A stretch of 64,000 nt of DNA from Bacteroidales bacterium (GTDB lineage: Bacteria > Bacteroidota > Bacteroidia > Bacteroidales > WCHB1-69): positions 254,427 to 318,426 of the forward strand of contig JAFTCA010000010.1 in assembly GCA_017454945.1 (NCBI GenBank), written 5' to 3'. The notes beneath the pieces are model-generated. The model had not been told where the DNA came from, searched no databases, and saw only the letters and a list, made by a program, of their open reading frames with translations. Of the stretch, positions 34,858-45,002 are shown piece by piece (the first letter of the stretch is position 1; every line of letters starts with the position of its first letter). The position numbers and the translations under genes are program-made.

Positions 34858-35982
34858 CTATTTGATTTCCACTTTTTCGTAATTTTCAATCATGATCAGG
34901 CGGGCGCGCTGGTTCTCGTAGCCGCCGTTAGGCATTTTCTTGAATTGGAATCCCAGGGAATAATAAAAGTTGTCGGAGTCGTTTTCCTGGTGGAACAACT
35001 TCTGTATGAAATATTTGGTAATATCGTATCCTTGGAACGAAAATCGCGCAAGACTGGGGGGATAGGCGTACTGATTGATAAAGTTGATGGAAAAATATTC
35101 TGTTTTATCTTCTTTATAATCAACAAAATAATTAGAAAAATAATGAACGTTCAGCCGATTGAAATATTCAAATTCAAGGTTGTTGATAGAGAGCCATTCT
35201 TCGGGGACAATCATTGTTACGGGCTTGCTGTAATCGGCAAGGGTATAGTTTTGCACATGGTTTGTCACGGTGGCTTCATTGTTGAACAGGGCGATGACAA
35301 TATTCTGATAATGCGGTTTCAGATATTGGTGTAGGGCGTTCACATTTTCCGAAACGGCCACTTTCCGGTATGGAATATTGTGAGAGTCGAAGTATTGTTC
35401 GTATTCTTGTTGTTCAGTGGTCATCTCATCGCTGGCAACCCATAGGATGACGTTGTTCTTGGGGTAGCGTTTGATGATGAGCGAATCGGTGAGATGGGGA
35501 TAGACGCGAGTGGGGGGCAACACCTTGTAGGCCCATTCGTTGCCGCTGACAATATTGCTGCGTGTGCTGAAGGGGTTGACGATAGGAATATGATGTTCCT
35601 TGGCAAAAGCGGCGGCAATGGTAAACATTTTGCCGTAAAAAGGTCCTATAATCAAATCAATTTTGTGATGCGTAACAGCGTCTTGCAGAATGTTTTGCAG
35701 TTGTTTGGCGTTGTTGGTCACATCTCTTACAACCACATTAAGGTTGACAAATTTGCGGTCGTATTCGTCCAACGCCATTTTGGCTCCTTCCCAGAAGCCA
35801 ATGAGGTCGAAAGAGGGGATTTCGTATAGGTCGTTTTCGGTGTTCACCGAGTCAATATTGATTTGTTCGGCTTGTTCAAGATGGAACGGTACGAGAAACA
35901 GAATGGTTTTGTCCATCCTTGATTGAGCTGATAATGAGTTGATTAACAGAATGCCAATGAGGCAGCAGAGCAGTTTTTTCAT
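34858..35982 (-). CDS. Periplasmic-binding-protein-like (receptor family ligand-binding) protein
   Basis: A 374-residue exported protein (MKKLLCCLIGILLINSLSAQ) with a two-lobe type I binding-protein fold, as in ABC-type branched-chain amino acid receptors and LpoA-type proteins: LIGFWEGAKMALDEYD, DLIIGPFYGKMFTIAAAFAKEHHIPIVNPFS, and SLARFSFQGYDITKYFIQKL. No ABC permease is adjacent, so it may be a lone sensor or peptidoglycan-linked regulator instead of a transport component (inference). It is the last gene of the seven-gene run, 3 bases after the oxidoreductase. Confidence 0.7.
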   Translation of the reverse strand: MKKLLCCLIGILLINSLSAQSRMDKTILFLVPFHLEQAEQINIDSVNTENDLYEIPSFDLIGFWEGAKMALDEYDRKFVNLNVVVRDVTNNAKQLQNILQDAVTHHKIDLIIGPFYGKMFTIAAAFAKEHHIPIVNPFSTRSNIVSGNEWAYKVLPPTRVYPHLTDSLIIKRYPKNNVILWVASDEMTTEQQEYEQYFDSHNIPYRKVAVSENVNALHQYLKPHYQNIVIALFNNEATVTNHVQNYTLADYSKPVTMIVPEEWLSINNLEFEYFNRLNVHYFSNYFVDYKEDKTEYFSINFINQYAYPPSLARFSFQGYDITKYFIQKLFHQENDSDNFYYSLGFQFKKMPNGGYENQRARLIMIENYEKVEIK

Positions 35983-35985
35983 CCT

Positions 35986-37215
35986 TTACAAGTTTGCTTC
36001 GGCGTCATCAATTTCTTTTTGTAGTTTTTTGGGCAGGTTGTCCACGCAGTGGTGGCATTTCATTTCCAGTGTGTACATACGGGCGATGCAGTAGTTGGAA
36101 TGTTTGCAGCCGCTGCGTTCTTCGCCTTCGTGCAGTTTGTTGACGAAGTCGGTATCGTGAACCAGCGCTCTGGCTATCTGCAATCCGCAGAAGCCGGCAT
36201 CGAGCACCTCTTCCATCTTCTGGCGCGAGATGAGTCCGCCTACATAGATGAGAGGCATGTTGAGGGCGGCGCGGAATTTTTTGGCATCTTCAAGGAAGTA
36301 AGCTTCTTTGAAAGGCACGGTGGGCACCATCAGTCGGCCAAACAGGGCGAGGCCGAGTTTCAACCACCAGAAGCGCCACGGGTTCATGTAGTAGGCCATG
36401 GCTTTCAAGGGCATGGCGCCGCGCATCACGGCCATGGGGGCCTTGCTGACGAAGCCGGCGGTGAGCACAAGGGCGTGTACACCGAGCTTTTCAAGCTCCT
36501 GAGCCACTTTGATACACTCGTCAATCTGCATGCCACGTTTGAAGCCGTCGTACATGTTCACTTTCACTACTACGCCCATGTCGTCTTTGGCTGTGCGCAT
36601 CACTTCGTTGATTACCATTCGCATGAAGCGCATTCTGTTCTCGAGCGAGCCGCCGAATTTGTCGCGACGTTTGTTGGTGTAGGGCGACAGAAACTGGCTG
36701 ATGAGATAGCCATGGCCGGCATGGATTTCCACACAGTCGAAGCCGGCGCGGCGGCACATCTCCACTGCGCGGCCGAAATCTTTCACCAGTTCTTCAATCT
36801 CGTGTTCTTTCAGTTTGCGCACAATGGTGGGCGAGTAGAGGTTGAAGCCGTTCGAGGCGCCGACGGGAATCTGGCCGCAGGTGTACCAGTGGGTCATGTT
36901 GCCGCAGTGACCCAGTTGGATGGAAGCCTTGGCGCCTTCGGCATGAATGGCGTCGGTCAGTTTTTTCAGATCGGGGATAATCTCCTCACGCATATAGAGT
37001 TGGCCATCAAAGGAGACCCCGCTGCGGTTGACCGCCGCATAGGCAATGGTGGTCATGCCGATACCTCCGCGAGCCACGGCAGTATGGTAGTCAAACAGTT
37101 CTTGTGTGGGCATGTTGGCACGACACATGTTTTCGAACGCCGCCGACCGGATGGTGCGGTTCCTTAAAGTCACAGGACCTATATTTACCGGTGTAAAAAT
37201 TTGAGAATCAATCAT
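35986..37215 (-). CDS. Old yellow enzyme-type NADH:flavin oxidoreductase
   Basis: A 409-residue flavin-dependent TIM-barrel enzyme. The N-terminus MIDSQIFTPVNIGPVTLRNRTIRSA begins the FMN-binding fold; DCVEIHAGHGYLISQFLSPYTNKRRDKFGGSLENRMRF is the diagnostic stretch of the family, and IYVGGLISRQKMEEVLDAGFCGLQIARAL the phosphate-binding end. The C-terminus has a cysteine set (CKHSNYC and KCHHC) like iron-sulphur-containing enoate-reductase-type members, but the extra domain is absent, so the substrate is not clear. It lies 11 bases after mutL and 3 before the binding-protein gene. Confidence 0.88.
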   Translation of the reverse strand: MIDSQIFTPVNIGPVTLRNRTIRSAAFENMCRANMPTQELFDYHTAVARGGIGMTTIAYAAVNRSGVSFDGQLYMREEIIPDLKKLTDAIHAEGAKASIQLGHCGNMTHWYTCGQIPVGASNGFNLYSPTIVRKLKEHEIEELVKDFGRAVEMCRRAGFDCVEIHAGHGYLISQFLSPYTNKRRDKFGGSLENRMRFMRMVINEVMRTAKDDMGVVVKVNMYDGFKRGMQIDECIKVAQELEKLGVHALVLTAGFVSKAPMAVMRGAMPLKAMAYYMNPWRFWWLKLGLALFGRLMVPTVPFKEAYFLEDAKKFRAALNMPLIYVGGLISRQKMEEVLDAGFCGLQIARALVHDTDFVNKLHEGEERSGCKHSNYCIARMYTLEMKCHHCVDNLPKKLQKEIDDAEANL

Positions 37216-37226
37216 TTTTTTGTTTA

Positions 37227-39068
37227 TTATGGTTTGAAAAAACTGGCTATGTCCTCTTCTGAAAGATAATGAATGATTTGCTTTCCTGAGGGAGACAAGT
37301 GGGAGAGCGGGCAGGCGAAGAGTTGCTCAATGAAGGCACTGATTTCGCTGTCCTCAGTCAAAGGTTTGTATAACCCAGCCTTCTTCTTAGCCATGCTCAA
37401 AGCGAGGTTGGCCGTCTTTTCGGCTTGATACAAGAATATGTTCGATTTGTACGACTCCAGCACGGCCTCGATGGTGTTTTGCATGTTCTCGTCATCGATG
37501 TCTGTGGGCGAGCCGTTAACGGCAAACTGGTTGCCGCCCATCAATTCAATGTCGTAGCCCAAACTGCGCAGGTGGGGAATCAGCTCGGTGAGCAGCTCGG
37601 CGTCGGCTGTCGAGAGAGAGAGCGTCTCGGGGAAAAGGCGCTGTTGTACAACTACGGGCTTGTTTTCCATGGCTTCCAAGTACGACTGGTACAGGATGCG
37701 TTCGCGACCTCCAAGGATGTCGATCAGCAGCAGCTTGTTGTCGTGTGAAGCCACGATGTAGCGGTTGTTCAAAGTGAAAAAGTGCGTTGGAATCACCTTT
37801 TCGGTTTTTTCGTCCAAATCCAATGAGTTGTCGCTCTGGTTGAGTTTGCTGGGCAAATCAACTGTTTCGGCCTTGAATTCGCCATAGAATTTTTCCCAGC
37901 CAGCCAGCTCTGATCTGGTGTGTGCAGCACCAGCATTGAAAGAGTCGTGATTCTTAGGGGTGTTGAACGGATTGTAGTTGGGATTGACGTTGACCGTAGG
38001 GGGAACTATGCGGTCCTGTGGCGGAAAGTTCGAGACATCCAATCCCCGTTCATAGTTGAAATCCAGCATCGGTGTCAGCGACATGGTGCCTAACGATTTC
38101 TTGACGGCAGCGTTGAGGAAGCCAAAAATCAGCCGCTCGTCCTGCAGCTTGACATCCACTTTGGTCGGACTGATATTGATGTCGATGGTTTTCGGGTCGA
38201 TGTCCAGATGGATGAAATAGGCCGGTTTGTAGCCGTCGGGAATCAGCTCTTTGTAGGCTGTTTCGATGGCGTAGTTCAGCAGGTTATGACGCACAAACCG
38301 GTTGTTGATGAACATATACTGCTCGTTCTTCTTTTTCTTGGCATTTTCGGGTTTGGCGATAAAGCCGCCCAAGATGCCGAAGTCGGTAGATTGCTCCACA
38401 GGGAACAGTTTGTCTTTCAGGTGATTGCCAAAAATATTGACAATGCGCTGCTTGAAGTTGGAAGCCGTCAGGTTGAAGAGTGTCTTACCGTTATGGCTTA
38501 ACGTGAAAGCAATGGAGGTGTGGATGAGCGCCACCCGATAGAACTCTTCCTCGATATGGGAAAACTCCACGGCGTCGGACTTGAGGAAGTTGCGGCGGGC
38601 GGGCACATTGAAGAAGAGATTTTTCACCGAAAAGGAAGTCCCGTCGGCGGTGGCGACAGGGCTATGTTCCTTGATGACAGAGCCTTCGTTGCAAACCAAG
38701 GTGCCCATCGTGTCTTCGGCGCGTTTGGTCTTCAGCTCCACGTGGGCGATGGCTGCGATGGAAGCCAGGGCTTCGCCGCGGAAGCCCTTGGTGGTCAATC
38801 TGAAAAGGTCGTCGGCATTCTCTATTTTGGAAGTGGCATGTCGTTCGAAGCACATGCGCGCATCGGCAAAGCTCATGCCGCAGCCATTGTCGATCACTTG
38901 TATCAGCGTGCGTCCTGCATCCTTGACGATGAGGTGGATTTGCGTCGCACCGGCATCCACAGCATTCTCCAGCAATTCCTTGACAGCCGAAGCGGGGCGT
39001 TGGATGACCTCGCCTGCGGCAATCTGGTTGGCTACATTTTCGGGCAGTAAGTGGATGATATCGTTCAT
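37227..39068 (-). CDS. mutL: DNA mismatch repair protein MutL
   Basis: A 613-residue MutL. The N-terminal GHKL ATPase has IAAGEVIQRPASAVKELLENAVDAGA and DNGCGMSF, with GFRGEALASIAAI; the linker is Asn- and Pro-rich; the C-terminal dimerisation domain has QSYLEAMENKPVVVQQRLFPE. No DQHA(X)2E(X)4E endonuclease motif is visible (ILGGRERILYQSYLEA is in its place), so whether this MutL is a nicking type cannot be settled by eye. It is part of the seven-gene run. Confidence 0.95.
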   Translation of the reverse strand: MNDIIHLLPENVANQIAAGEVIQRPASAVKELLENAVDAGATQIHLIVKDAGRTLIQVIDNGCGMSFADARMCFERHATSKIENADDLFRLTTKGFRGEALASIAAIAHVELKTKRAEDTMGTLVCNEGSVIKEHSPVATADGTSFSVKNLFFNVPARRNFLKSDAVEFSHIEEEFYRVALIHTSIAFTLSHNGKTLFNLTASNFKQRIVNIFGNHLKDKLFPVEQSTDFGILGGFIAKPENAKKKKNEQYMFINNRFVRHNLLNYAIETAYKELIPDGYKPAYFIHLDIDPKTIDINISPTKVDVKLQDERLIFGFLNAAVKKSLGTMSLTPMLDFNYERGLDVSNFPPQDRIVPPTVNVNPNYNPFNTPKNHDSFNAGAAHTRSELAGWEKFYGEFKAETVDLPSKLNQSDNSLDLDEKTEKVIPTHFFTLNNRYIVASHDNKLLLIDILGGRERILYQSYLEAMENKPVVVQQRLFPETLSLSTADAELLTELIPHLRSLGYDIELMGGNQFAVNGSPTDIDDENMQNTIEAVLESYKSNIFLYQAEKTANLALSMAKKKAGLYKPLTEDSEISAFIEQLFACPLSHLSPSGKQIIHYLSEEDIASFFKP

Positions 39069-39091
39069 GATTACTTTACAAAATCAATGAT

Positions 39092-39370
39092 TTAGGTGAA
39101 AAATCTGTTAATGTAAAGAAAGAGAACGACAAGAACAGTAAAGATAAATAACAGCCAGAGAATTGTTTTCTGGGAGGATTGTCGCTGATTCTTATGTTGC
39201 CGCCGGCGGTCCCAGCTGTCGTGCATGTGGTTGGCAAACTCACGGGCGCGAGCAGCCTCACTGTCGGAAGCGGGCACCTCTTTTTCATCGGGCTTGTCGG
39301 GATCGTAAAACTGGGGCTTATAGTTGTACTTTCGCGCCTCGGGGCGGTGAAAGAAAGTGAAGTTTGACAT
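39092..39370 (-). CDS. Small single-span membrane protein, mutL-linked
   Basis: A 92-residue protein: cytoplasmic N-terminal FFHRPEARKYNYKPQFYDPD, a charged helix, and one C-terminal membrane span (TILWLLFIFTVLVVLFLYINRFF). It is conserved in many Bacteroidota next to mutL under various hypothetical names, with no known function. It lies 23 bases upstream of mutL and 18 downstream of lysS. A competing frame (39076-39456) is a shadow that would overlap lysS and lacks this pattern. Confidence 0.8.
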   Translation of the reverse strand: MSNFTFFHRPEARKYNYKPQFYDPDKPDEKEVPASDSEAARAREFANHMHDSWDRRRQHKNQRQSSQKTILWLLFIFTVLVVLFLYINRFFT

Positions 39371-39388
39371 GGCTGTAAGGTTATGGTA

Positions 39389-40924
39389 TTACTTCTCTTC
39401 GGGTTGCGGGTTCTCTTTCTGCACTTGCGGGCGCATTTGCGGGAAGAAGAGCACATCCTGAATGGAAGCCGAATTGGTCATAATCATGGCCAGGCGGTCG
39501 ATGCCGATGCCCAAACCGGCTGTGGGAGGCATACCGAATTCGAGGGCGCGGAGGAAGTCTTCGTCCAGCACCATGGACTCGGTGTCGCCGCGTTTGCCCA
39601 GTTCCAGCTGGTCTTCAAAACGCTTGCGTTGGTCGATGGGGTCGTTCAACTCCGAGTAGGCGTTGCACAGTTCCTTGCCGTTGCACATGGCCTCGAAACG
39701 CTCGGTCATGCCGGGTTTGGTGCGGTGCATCTTGGTCAGTGGCGACATTTCCACGGGATAGTCGTAGATGAACGTGGGCTGGATGAGTTTCTTCTCGCAG
39801 GTCTCGCCGAAGATTTCATCTACCAGCTTGCCTTTGCCCATGGTCTTATCCACCTCTGCACCAACTTTCTTAGCAAAGTCGAACATCTCTTCTTCGCTCA
39901 TGTTGGAGATGTCGGTGCCCGTGAAGTGCTCGATAGCCTCGAACATGGTGTAGCGCTTCCAAGGACGTTTGAAGTCGATGAGGTTTTCGCCCACTTGCAC
40001 TTGTGTGGTACCGTGAAGAGCCAGGGCCACGGCTTCCACCATCTCTTCCACCAGGTTCATCATCCATTCGTAGTCTTTGTAAGCTACGTAGAGCTCCATT
40101 TGGGTGAATTCGGGGTTGTGGAAGCGGTCCATACCTTCGTTGCGGAAGTCTTTCGAGAACTCATACACGCCATCAAAGCCACCAACAATCAAACGCTTGA
40201 GGTAGAGCTCGTTAGCGATACGCAGGTAGAGCGTCATATCCAGTTTGTTGTGGTGAGTTTTGAACGGGCGGGCGGCAGCACCACCGTAGAGAGGTTGCAA
40301 AATGGGGGTTTCCACTTCGAGGTAGCCCTTTTCGTTCAAGAAGTTACGCATGGTATTGACCAGCTTGGTACGTTTGATGAAGGTATCTTTAATCTGCGGA
40401 TTAACTATCAGGTCAAGGTAACGCTGGCGATAGCGTTGTTCGGGATCGGTGAAGGCGTCGAAGGTGTTGCCGTCTTTCTCCTTCACGATAGGCAGCGGGC
40501 GGATAGACTTGCTCAGCAGGGTGAACTCTTTCACATGGATGCTGATTTCACCCATTTGGGTAATAAAAACAAAGCCTTTCACACCGATGATGTCACCGAT
40601 ATCCAGTTTCTTGAAAACGGAGTTGTACATGGTTTTGTCTTCGTCAGGACAAATCTCGTCGCGTTTTACGTATATCTGGATTTTGCCTGTAGCATCTTGC
40701 AGTTCATAGAAAGAGACGGCACCCATGATGCGCTGTTTCATGATACGGCCGGCGATGCAAACATCTTGGAACAGGGAGTTATCTTGAGGATATTTTTCCT
40801 TGATTTCGGCGCTGTTGGCGTTCACCGGGTATAGGGGTGCGGGGTATGAGTTGATGCCCAGATTGGCAAAATCGTCTAATTTCTTTCTTCTGATTATTTC
40901 TTGTTCAGATAATTCTATGCTCAT
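39389..40924 (-). CDS. lysS: Lysyl-tRNA synthetase, class II
   Basis: A 511-residue class II LysRS. N-terminal OB-fold anticodon-binding domain ([30 protein letters not shown]), then class II motif 2 ([21 protein letters not shown]) and motif 3 near the end ([16 protein letters not shown]). It attaches lysine to tRNA-Lys. A short Gln/Glu/Pro/Lys tail follows. It lies 24 bases after pgk and 18 before the small membrane protein gene. Confidence 0.96.
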   Translation of the reverse strand: MSIELSEQEIIRRKKLDDFANLGINSYPAPLYPVNANSAEIKEKYPQDNSLFQDVCIAGRIMKQRIMGAVSFYELQDATGKIQIYVKRDEICPDEDKTMYNSVFKKLDIGDIIGVKGFVFITQMGEISIHVKEFTLLSKSIRPLPIVKEKDGNTFDAFTDPEQRYRQRYLDLIVNPQIKDTFIKRTKLVNTMRNFLNEKGYLEVETPILQPLYGGAAARPFKTHHNKLDMTLYLRIANELYLKRLIVGGFDGVYEFSKDFRNEGMDRFHNPEFTQMELYVAYKDYEWMMNLVEEMVEAVALALHGTTQVQVGENLIDFKRPWKRYTMFEAIEHFTGTDISNMSEEEMFDFAKKVGAEVDKTMGKGKLVDEIFGETCEKKLIQPTFIYDYPVEMSPLTKMHRTKPGMTERFEAMCNGKELCNAYSELNDPIDQRKRFEDQLELGKRGDTESMVLDEDFLRALEFGMPPTAGLGIGIDRLAMIMTNSASIQDVLFFPQMRPQVQKENPQPEEK

Positions 40925-40948
40925 TTTTCTTCTTTGTTGAAAATCAAG

Positions 40949-42145
40949 TTATTCGTTATCATTCAATGCTTTAATGCCAGGCAGTTCGATACCTTCCAGG
41001 TATTCGAGCATGGCGCCGCCACCGGTACTGATATAGGAGATATGGTCGGCAAAGTGGGCTTTGTTGACTGCTGCGATAGAGTCGCCGCCGCCGATGAGCG
41101 AGTAAGCTCCGGCGATGGTGGCGGCAGATACGCACAGGGCGATGGTGCAGGTGCCTTTGGCGAAGGTGTCCCATTCAAACACGCCAACGGGGCCGTTCCA
41201 CAGGATGGTCTTGGAACTGTTGATGACAGATGCAAACATCTGGGTGGTCTTAGGACCGATGTCCATACCTTGCCAGCCGGCGGGGATGTCGGGCGATTGG
41301 GTAGTTTTCTTGTCGGCGTCTTCGCGATAGTCGTTAGCAATCACGTAATCCATAGGTAAATAGAGTTTTACGCCTCTTTTTTCAGCCGTTGCAAGAATCT
41401 CCTTGGCATTGTCCACCATGTCGGGTTCGAAAATCGAGTCGCCGATTTCGTGGCCCATGGCGTTGATGAAGGTGTAGCTCATGCCGCCGCCGATGATGAG
41501 GTTATCCACTTTGGTGACGAGGTTTTTCAGGATATTGAGTTTGGTCGATACTTTGGAGCCGCCGATGATGGCTGTAAACGGTTTCTGTGCCGAGGTGAAG
41601 AGTTTCTCCAAGTTGGAGGCCTCGTCGTACAGCAGGTGGCCGGCAAAGCAGTTGTGTGGGAAGAACTTGGCGATGGTGGCCGTGGAGGCGTGTTCGCGGT
41701 GGGCGGTGCCAAAAGCGTCGTTTACGTAAACATCGCCGAGGCGTGCGATGGCCTTGGCAAAGTCGGGATTGCCCTTCTCTTCTTCAGCATGGAAGCGCAG
41801 GTTCTCGAGCAGGGCCACGTCGCCCGGTTTCAAGCTGTTGATAACCTTTTCGGCTTCATCGCTCAAAACATCGCCGGCAAAAACGACCTTCTTGCCCAGA
41901 ATCTCACTTACGGTGGGGAGGATATGTTTCAAGGAAAAACTATCATTCACTTGGCCTTTCGGACGACCGAGGTGCGACATCAGGATGGCAATGCCACCGT
42001 CGCCGGTAATCTTGCTGACCGTAGGAATAGTTCTTTTGATTCTTGTTACATCAGTTACTTGAAAGTTCTCGTTCAGCGGCACATTGTAGTCCACTCTAAC
42101 CAATACTTTCTTGCCGCTAAAATTTGTTTGTTCAATTGATTTCAT
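40949..42145 (-). CDS. pgk: Phosphoglycerate kinase
   Basis: A 398-residue phosphoglycerate kinase, the ATP-forming step of glycolysis. KVLVRVDYNVPLNENFQV is the N-terminal signature, HLGRPKG, FAGDVLSDEAEKVI, AFGTAHREHAST, and GNGPVG-like ILWNGPVGVFEW plus GGGDSIAAVNK near the C-terminus. Length is normal for bacterial pgk. It follows the 42187 CAP-like gene by 41 bases on the same strand, an unusual neighbour for a glycolysis gene. Confidence 0.97.
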   Translation of the reverse strand: MKSIEQTNFSGKKVLVRVDYNVPLNENFQVTDVTRIKRTIPTVSKITGDGGIAILMSHLGRPKGQVNDSFSLKHILPTVSEILGKKVVFAGDVLSDEAEKVINSLKPGDVALLENLRFHAEEEKGNPDFAKAIARLGDVYVNDAFGTAHREHASTATIAKFFPHNCFAGHLLYDEASNLEKLFTSAQKPFTAIIGGSKVSTKLNILKNLVTKVDNLIIGGGMSYTFINAMGHEIGDSIFEPDMVDNAKEILATAEKRGVKLYLPMDYVIANDYREDADKKTTQSPDIPAGWQGMDIGPKTTQMFASVINSSKTILWNGPVGVFEWDTFAKGTCTIALCVSAATIAGAYSLIGGGDSIAAVNKAHFADHISYISTGGGAMLEYLEGIELPGIKALNDNE

Positions 42146-42186
42146 CGTTTATAGTTTGTTTTATGTAATGGATTTCAGAAAATCAT

Positions 42187-44655
42187 TTATTTGCATTCTT
42201 TGCAGAATACTTTCTTAACCTCGCGGTTGTCTAAGATGCACATTGACATCTTTTCGAAGAGGGCACACAGGCGGGCCTTGTCTCTTTGGGCTGCCATTTG
42301 AACGGCCTTGGCGTAGTTGCCGCTGAGGTACGAGTCTTCTTTATAGCCGCCGATGCTGACGTAGGCAAAGATGAAGTCGTCGGAAACGTCGTCACCGTCG
42401 AGGATGAAGGGATCCATCAGGCTGAGTGCGTAGGCGTAGTCGTTGTTGCCGATGAAGATGGCGGCCAAATGGTAGGCTTCCTGCCAGCTGTCGAGTTTAG
42501 GATTGCGTACGGCCTTGATTTTGGCGTAGGTGTTGTCTGCCAAGGTCAGGTTCTCGGTGGTTTTGGGTACAGTTTTAAGATATTCGAGAACCTTCAGTTG
42601 GAACGACATGTTCAAGCTGTTGACTCTCTCTTTCGAGATGTTCGGGTAGGCGTAGAACTTGTCGATGTTGGCCTGCTTGTTGGCAACGTCGGCCGACGAG
42701 GTGAGGGTCAGGTTCTTCATGTCGCACAGCATCTTGTTGTATTCCAGAATGTGGTTGTTTACATCCAGTTTGTAGTAGTCGTCCATTTCGGTGCACATGG
42801 CGTTGCTTACTGGCGAGCCGGTAATGCATTGCAAGTAGAGCTTGTTGTTGAGCATGGCCTGGTTGGCTTTCTTTACGGGAATCTTCATCTTCTTGACAAC
42901 GCCAGAGTTATAGTTGCGTTCCTCCACCTGCTTGATGATGTATTTCTGGATGGCCATGGCGAGTTGGGTCTTGCCTTGAGCCAGGCTCTTGTTGAACTTG
43001 TAAACCACGAAGTCTTGTTCATCCTTGCCTTCCACGTGATAAGTTACATGGAAGATAACTTTGGCAAAGCGCTGTTTCGAGAGGTAATCCTTTTCGATTT
43101 CCTTGGCAATTTTGCCCTTTTCAGCATTCAGTTGGGTAACAGCGTTTTCTTTGCCAAACAGGGTTAAGTCGTAATAGTCGGCACTGTAAACGAGGTCTTT
43201 CTTGAATTCTTCCCAGCTATCTTCGTAGGAGATGGTGACAGGCAGTCCTGCTCCGTACTTGCCTTTAACGGCGTTAGCGAGGCTCTCGCCACGTTTCTGT
43301 TGCAGTTTCTTTTGGGCGGGGTCGTCGAATTTCTCAATGGAGTTAACCATGATAACATCCACTTTGTCAATCTTATAGGAAGGTTCGTCAAGTTGTTGCA
43401 CATAGGTGGCCACCTCTTCGGGCGAGAAAGTGGTTTTAGAAGGCGAGGTCAAGGGGATTCTGATTTCCAGTTTGCCCTGCTCAACGGCGGGGAGCCAGTC
43501 GCCTGTGGTGGGTATCGAGTTCTCGTCTTTGAGGAAAGTTATCTTCTGATCGTAATAGGCGTTGTTGCATTCCACCTTTTTCTTGAGGATGGTGCGGCAG
43601 GCGTATTTGCCGTCTTTTATGAGGATGACATTGATGTCAAAGTCGAAATAGTCGCGGTCCAGTTCTGCGGGAATGGTGGTGATGATGGCGCTGATCTTGT
43701 TTGATTTCTTGTCGGCCACTTCGTTGCGGGCGAGCAGCTCTTCAAAGGTGACGGGCTTGGTCATGAAGCCGCGGTTGACACGGTTGTTGTCGATGATGTT
43801 CTCGGCACCGCATTCATATTGGTTTTCCTGAATGAAGTCGAGGGCTATGGCATCGCCTTCCTTGCCAATCAGCTTCTTCATGTATTTGTAGTCATCATAC
43901 ACGAAATAAACCTCATCTCTTTGAATTTGAATACATTGCGACAAAACTTCCAGACGCATGTCGTTATTGCACTTCTGGCATACTTTCAAATCGAAGGGCT
44001 TCAAGCCATAGAGTTTCTTCGAATAAAGCACCTGATTGTCAACGGTTTTCATATCCTTACCAGGATTCAAGGTGCGGTCGTTGCCCAAGATGATAGAGGC
44101 ATACACATTCTTCATGTACTGGTCGTTGGCATGGCCGAAGCCGATGTAGCAATATTTCTTGTCGAGCAGCACCTGAGCCAGTTTAAGGTTGCGCAGGATG
44201 GGTCGGATCCATTCCAGGCAGATGTCGTAATACGAGTACTCCTCGATGCCTCGGGTCGATTTGGCTTTCGACACCAGTTCTTCGGCGTAGGGAGTCAGCC
44301 CATATTTGCGCAGACGCTGGTCGGTGGTCTTGTAGGGAGATTCGCCCTCAACGGTCTTCTCTTCTTTCCGGGCCTGATAGTCGGCCTGCATCTGGGCGGT
44401 CGAGTCCATCATCACGATATGCTTCAAAGGAGCCGCATAGGTGTATTGGACACGGGCTGCGTTAATCAGGTCAACCATGCAGTTGTACAGAATCTTCTCC
44501 TTGAAGGTGCTCGGGTTGAAGTTTTTTGAATATTCTTTATGTGTTTGTAATTCCGGAACATTGAAATCTGCGTAGGGATTTTCTGTCTGCGAAAAAACTA
44601 AACCATTGATAAATAAAGAGATAAAAACCAATAAAAAGGTAACTTTTTTCATCAT
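42187..44655 (-). CDS. Exported protein with CAP/SCP-like N-terminal domain and long C-terminal region
   Basis: An 822-residue secreted protein. Signal peptide MMKKVTFLLVFISLFINGLVFSQ; the start at 44655 is chosen over a longer frame that adds 15 residues. Residues about 50-190 resemble the CAP (SCP/PR-1) fold: LINAARVQYTYAAPLKHIVMMDSTAQMQADYQ, then YYDICLEWIRPILRN and KYCYIGFGHANDQY. The remaining 600 residues are mixed alpha/beta, with an OmpA-like KVDVIMVNSIEKFDDPAQKKLQQKRG (about residue 420) as in fold-repeat periplasmic proteins. I have no better name. It heads the seven-gene minus-strand run with pgk, lysS and mutL. Confidence 0.65.
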   Translation of the reverse strand: MMKKVTFLLVFISLFINGLVFSQTENPYADFNVPELQTHKEYSKNFNPSTFKEKILYNCMVDLINAARVQYTYAAPLKHIVMMDSTAQMQADYQARKEEKTVEGESPYKTTDQRLRKYGLTPYAEELVSKAKSTRGIEEYSYYDICLEWIRPILRNLKLAQVLLDKKYCYIGFGHANDQYMKNVYASIILGNDRTLNPGKDMKTVDNQVLYSKKLYGLKPFDLKVCQKCNNDMRLEVLSQCIQIQRDEVYFVYDDYKYMKKLIGKEGDAIALDFIQENQYECGAENIIDNNRVNRGFMTKPVTFEELLARNEVADKKSNKISAIITTIPAELDRDYFDFDINVILIKDGKYACRTILKKKVECNNAYYDQKITFLKDENSIPTTGDWLPAVEQGKLEIRIPLTSPSKTTFSPEEVATYVQQLDEPSYKIDKVDVIMVNSIEKFDDPAQKKLQQKRGESLANAVKGKYGAGLPVTISYEDSWEEFKKDLVYSADYYDLTLFGKENAVTQLNAEKGKIAKEIEKDYLSKQRFAKVIFHVTYHVEGKDEQDFVVYKFNKSLAQGKTQLAMAIQKYIIKQVEERNYNSGVVKKMKIPVKKANQAMLNNKLYLQCITGSPVSNAMCTEMDDYYKLDVNNHILEYNKMLCDMKNLTLTSSADVANKQANIDKFYAYPNISKERVNSLNMSFQLKVLEYLKTVPKTTENLTLADNTYAKIKAVRNPKLDSWQEAYHLAAIFIGNNDYAYALSLMDPFILDGDDVSDDFIFAYVSIGGYKEDSYLSGNYAKAVQMAAQRDKARLCALFEKMSMCILDNREVKKVFCKECK

Positions 44656-44819
44656 AATGCAAAATTTTTGATGATAATTAAATGATAGCAATAATAACAA
44701 AAATTATGGATAGTTCGACAAGTTTGTTGCTGTTTTTTACAAATTTGTTTTTTTAAGGAAATTTCAGCTCTTAAAATTTGTTAAGGCAATAGCAATAGAG
44801 AAGTCACTTTTTTCTGTAT

Positions 44820-44930
44820 GATTTCAGGTGTCACATTCTGCGGTAATCTGCGTAATCAGCGGGCTTTAATTTTTCCCGCAGAACTCGCGAAAAAACGCAG
44901 AAGATTTGGTCAAACACCTTGTCGTAACAG
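44820..44930. repeat. Dispersed repeat with TCTGCG units, upstream of the permease gene
   Basis: In the 360-base divergent spacer before the permease gene. TTCTGCG (44836-44842) and CGCAGAA (44896-44902) are inverted, with GCGGG/CCCGC inside, and TAATCTGCG-like units recur. The rest of the spacer is AT-rich and shows no gene. Confidence 0.55.
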
Positions 44931-44994
44931 GTTGCGTGCACTCCTTGAAAGAGAAAAATGCGTTGGCTATGTTTTCCGCTTCGATTATTCCTTT

Positions 44995-45002
44995 ATTTTT
45001 GC
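44995..45002 (+). promoter_or_regulatory. -7 element of the permease gene
   Basis: TATTTTTG, 13 bases before the ATG at 45016. Confidence 0.5.

Noticed and set aside
36049..37167. 372-residue plus-strand frame opposite the oxidoreductase
   Set aside because: It is the antisense of a well-conserved flavoenzyme; its His/Ala/Val-rich composition is typical of a shadow.
39076..39456. 126-residue minus-strand frame overlapping lysS and the small membrane protein
   Set aside because: It overlaps the end of lysS and the better-supported 92-residue protein, and its composition is that of a shadow frame.
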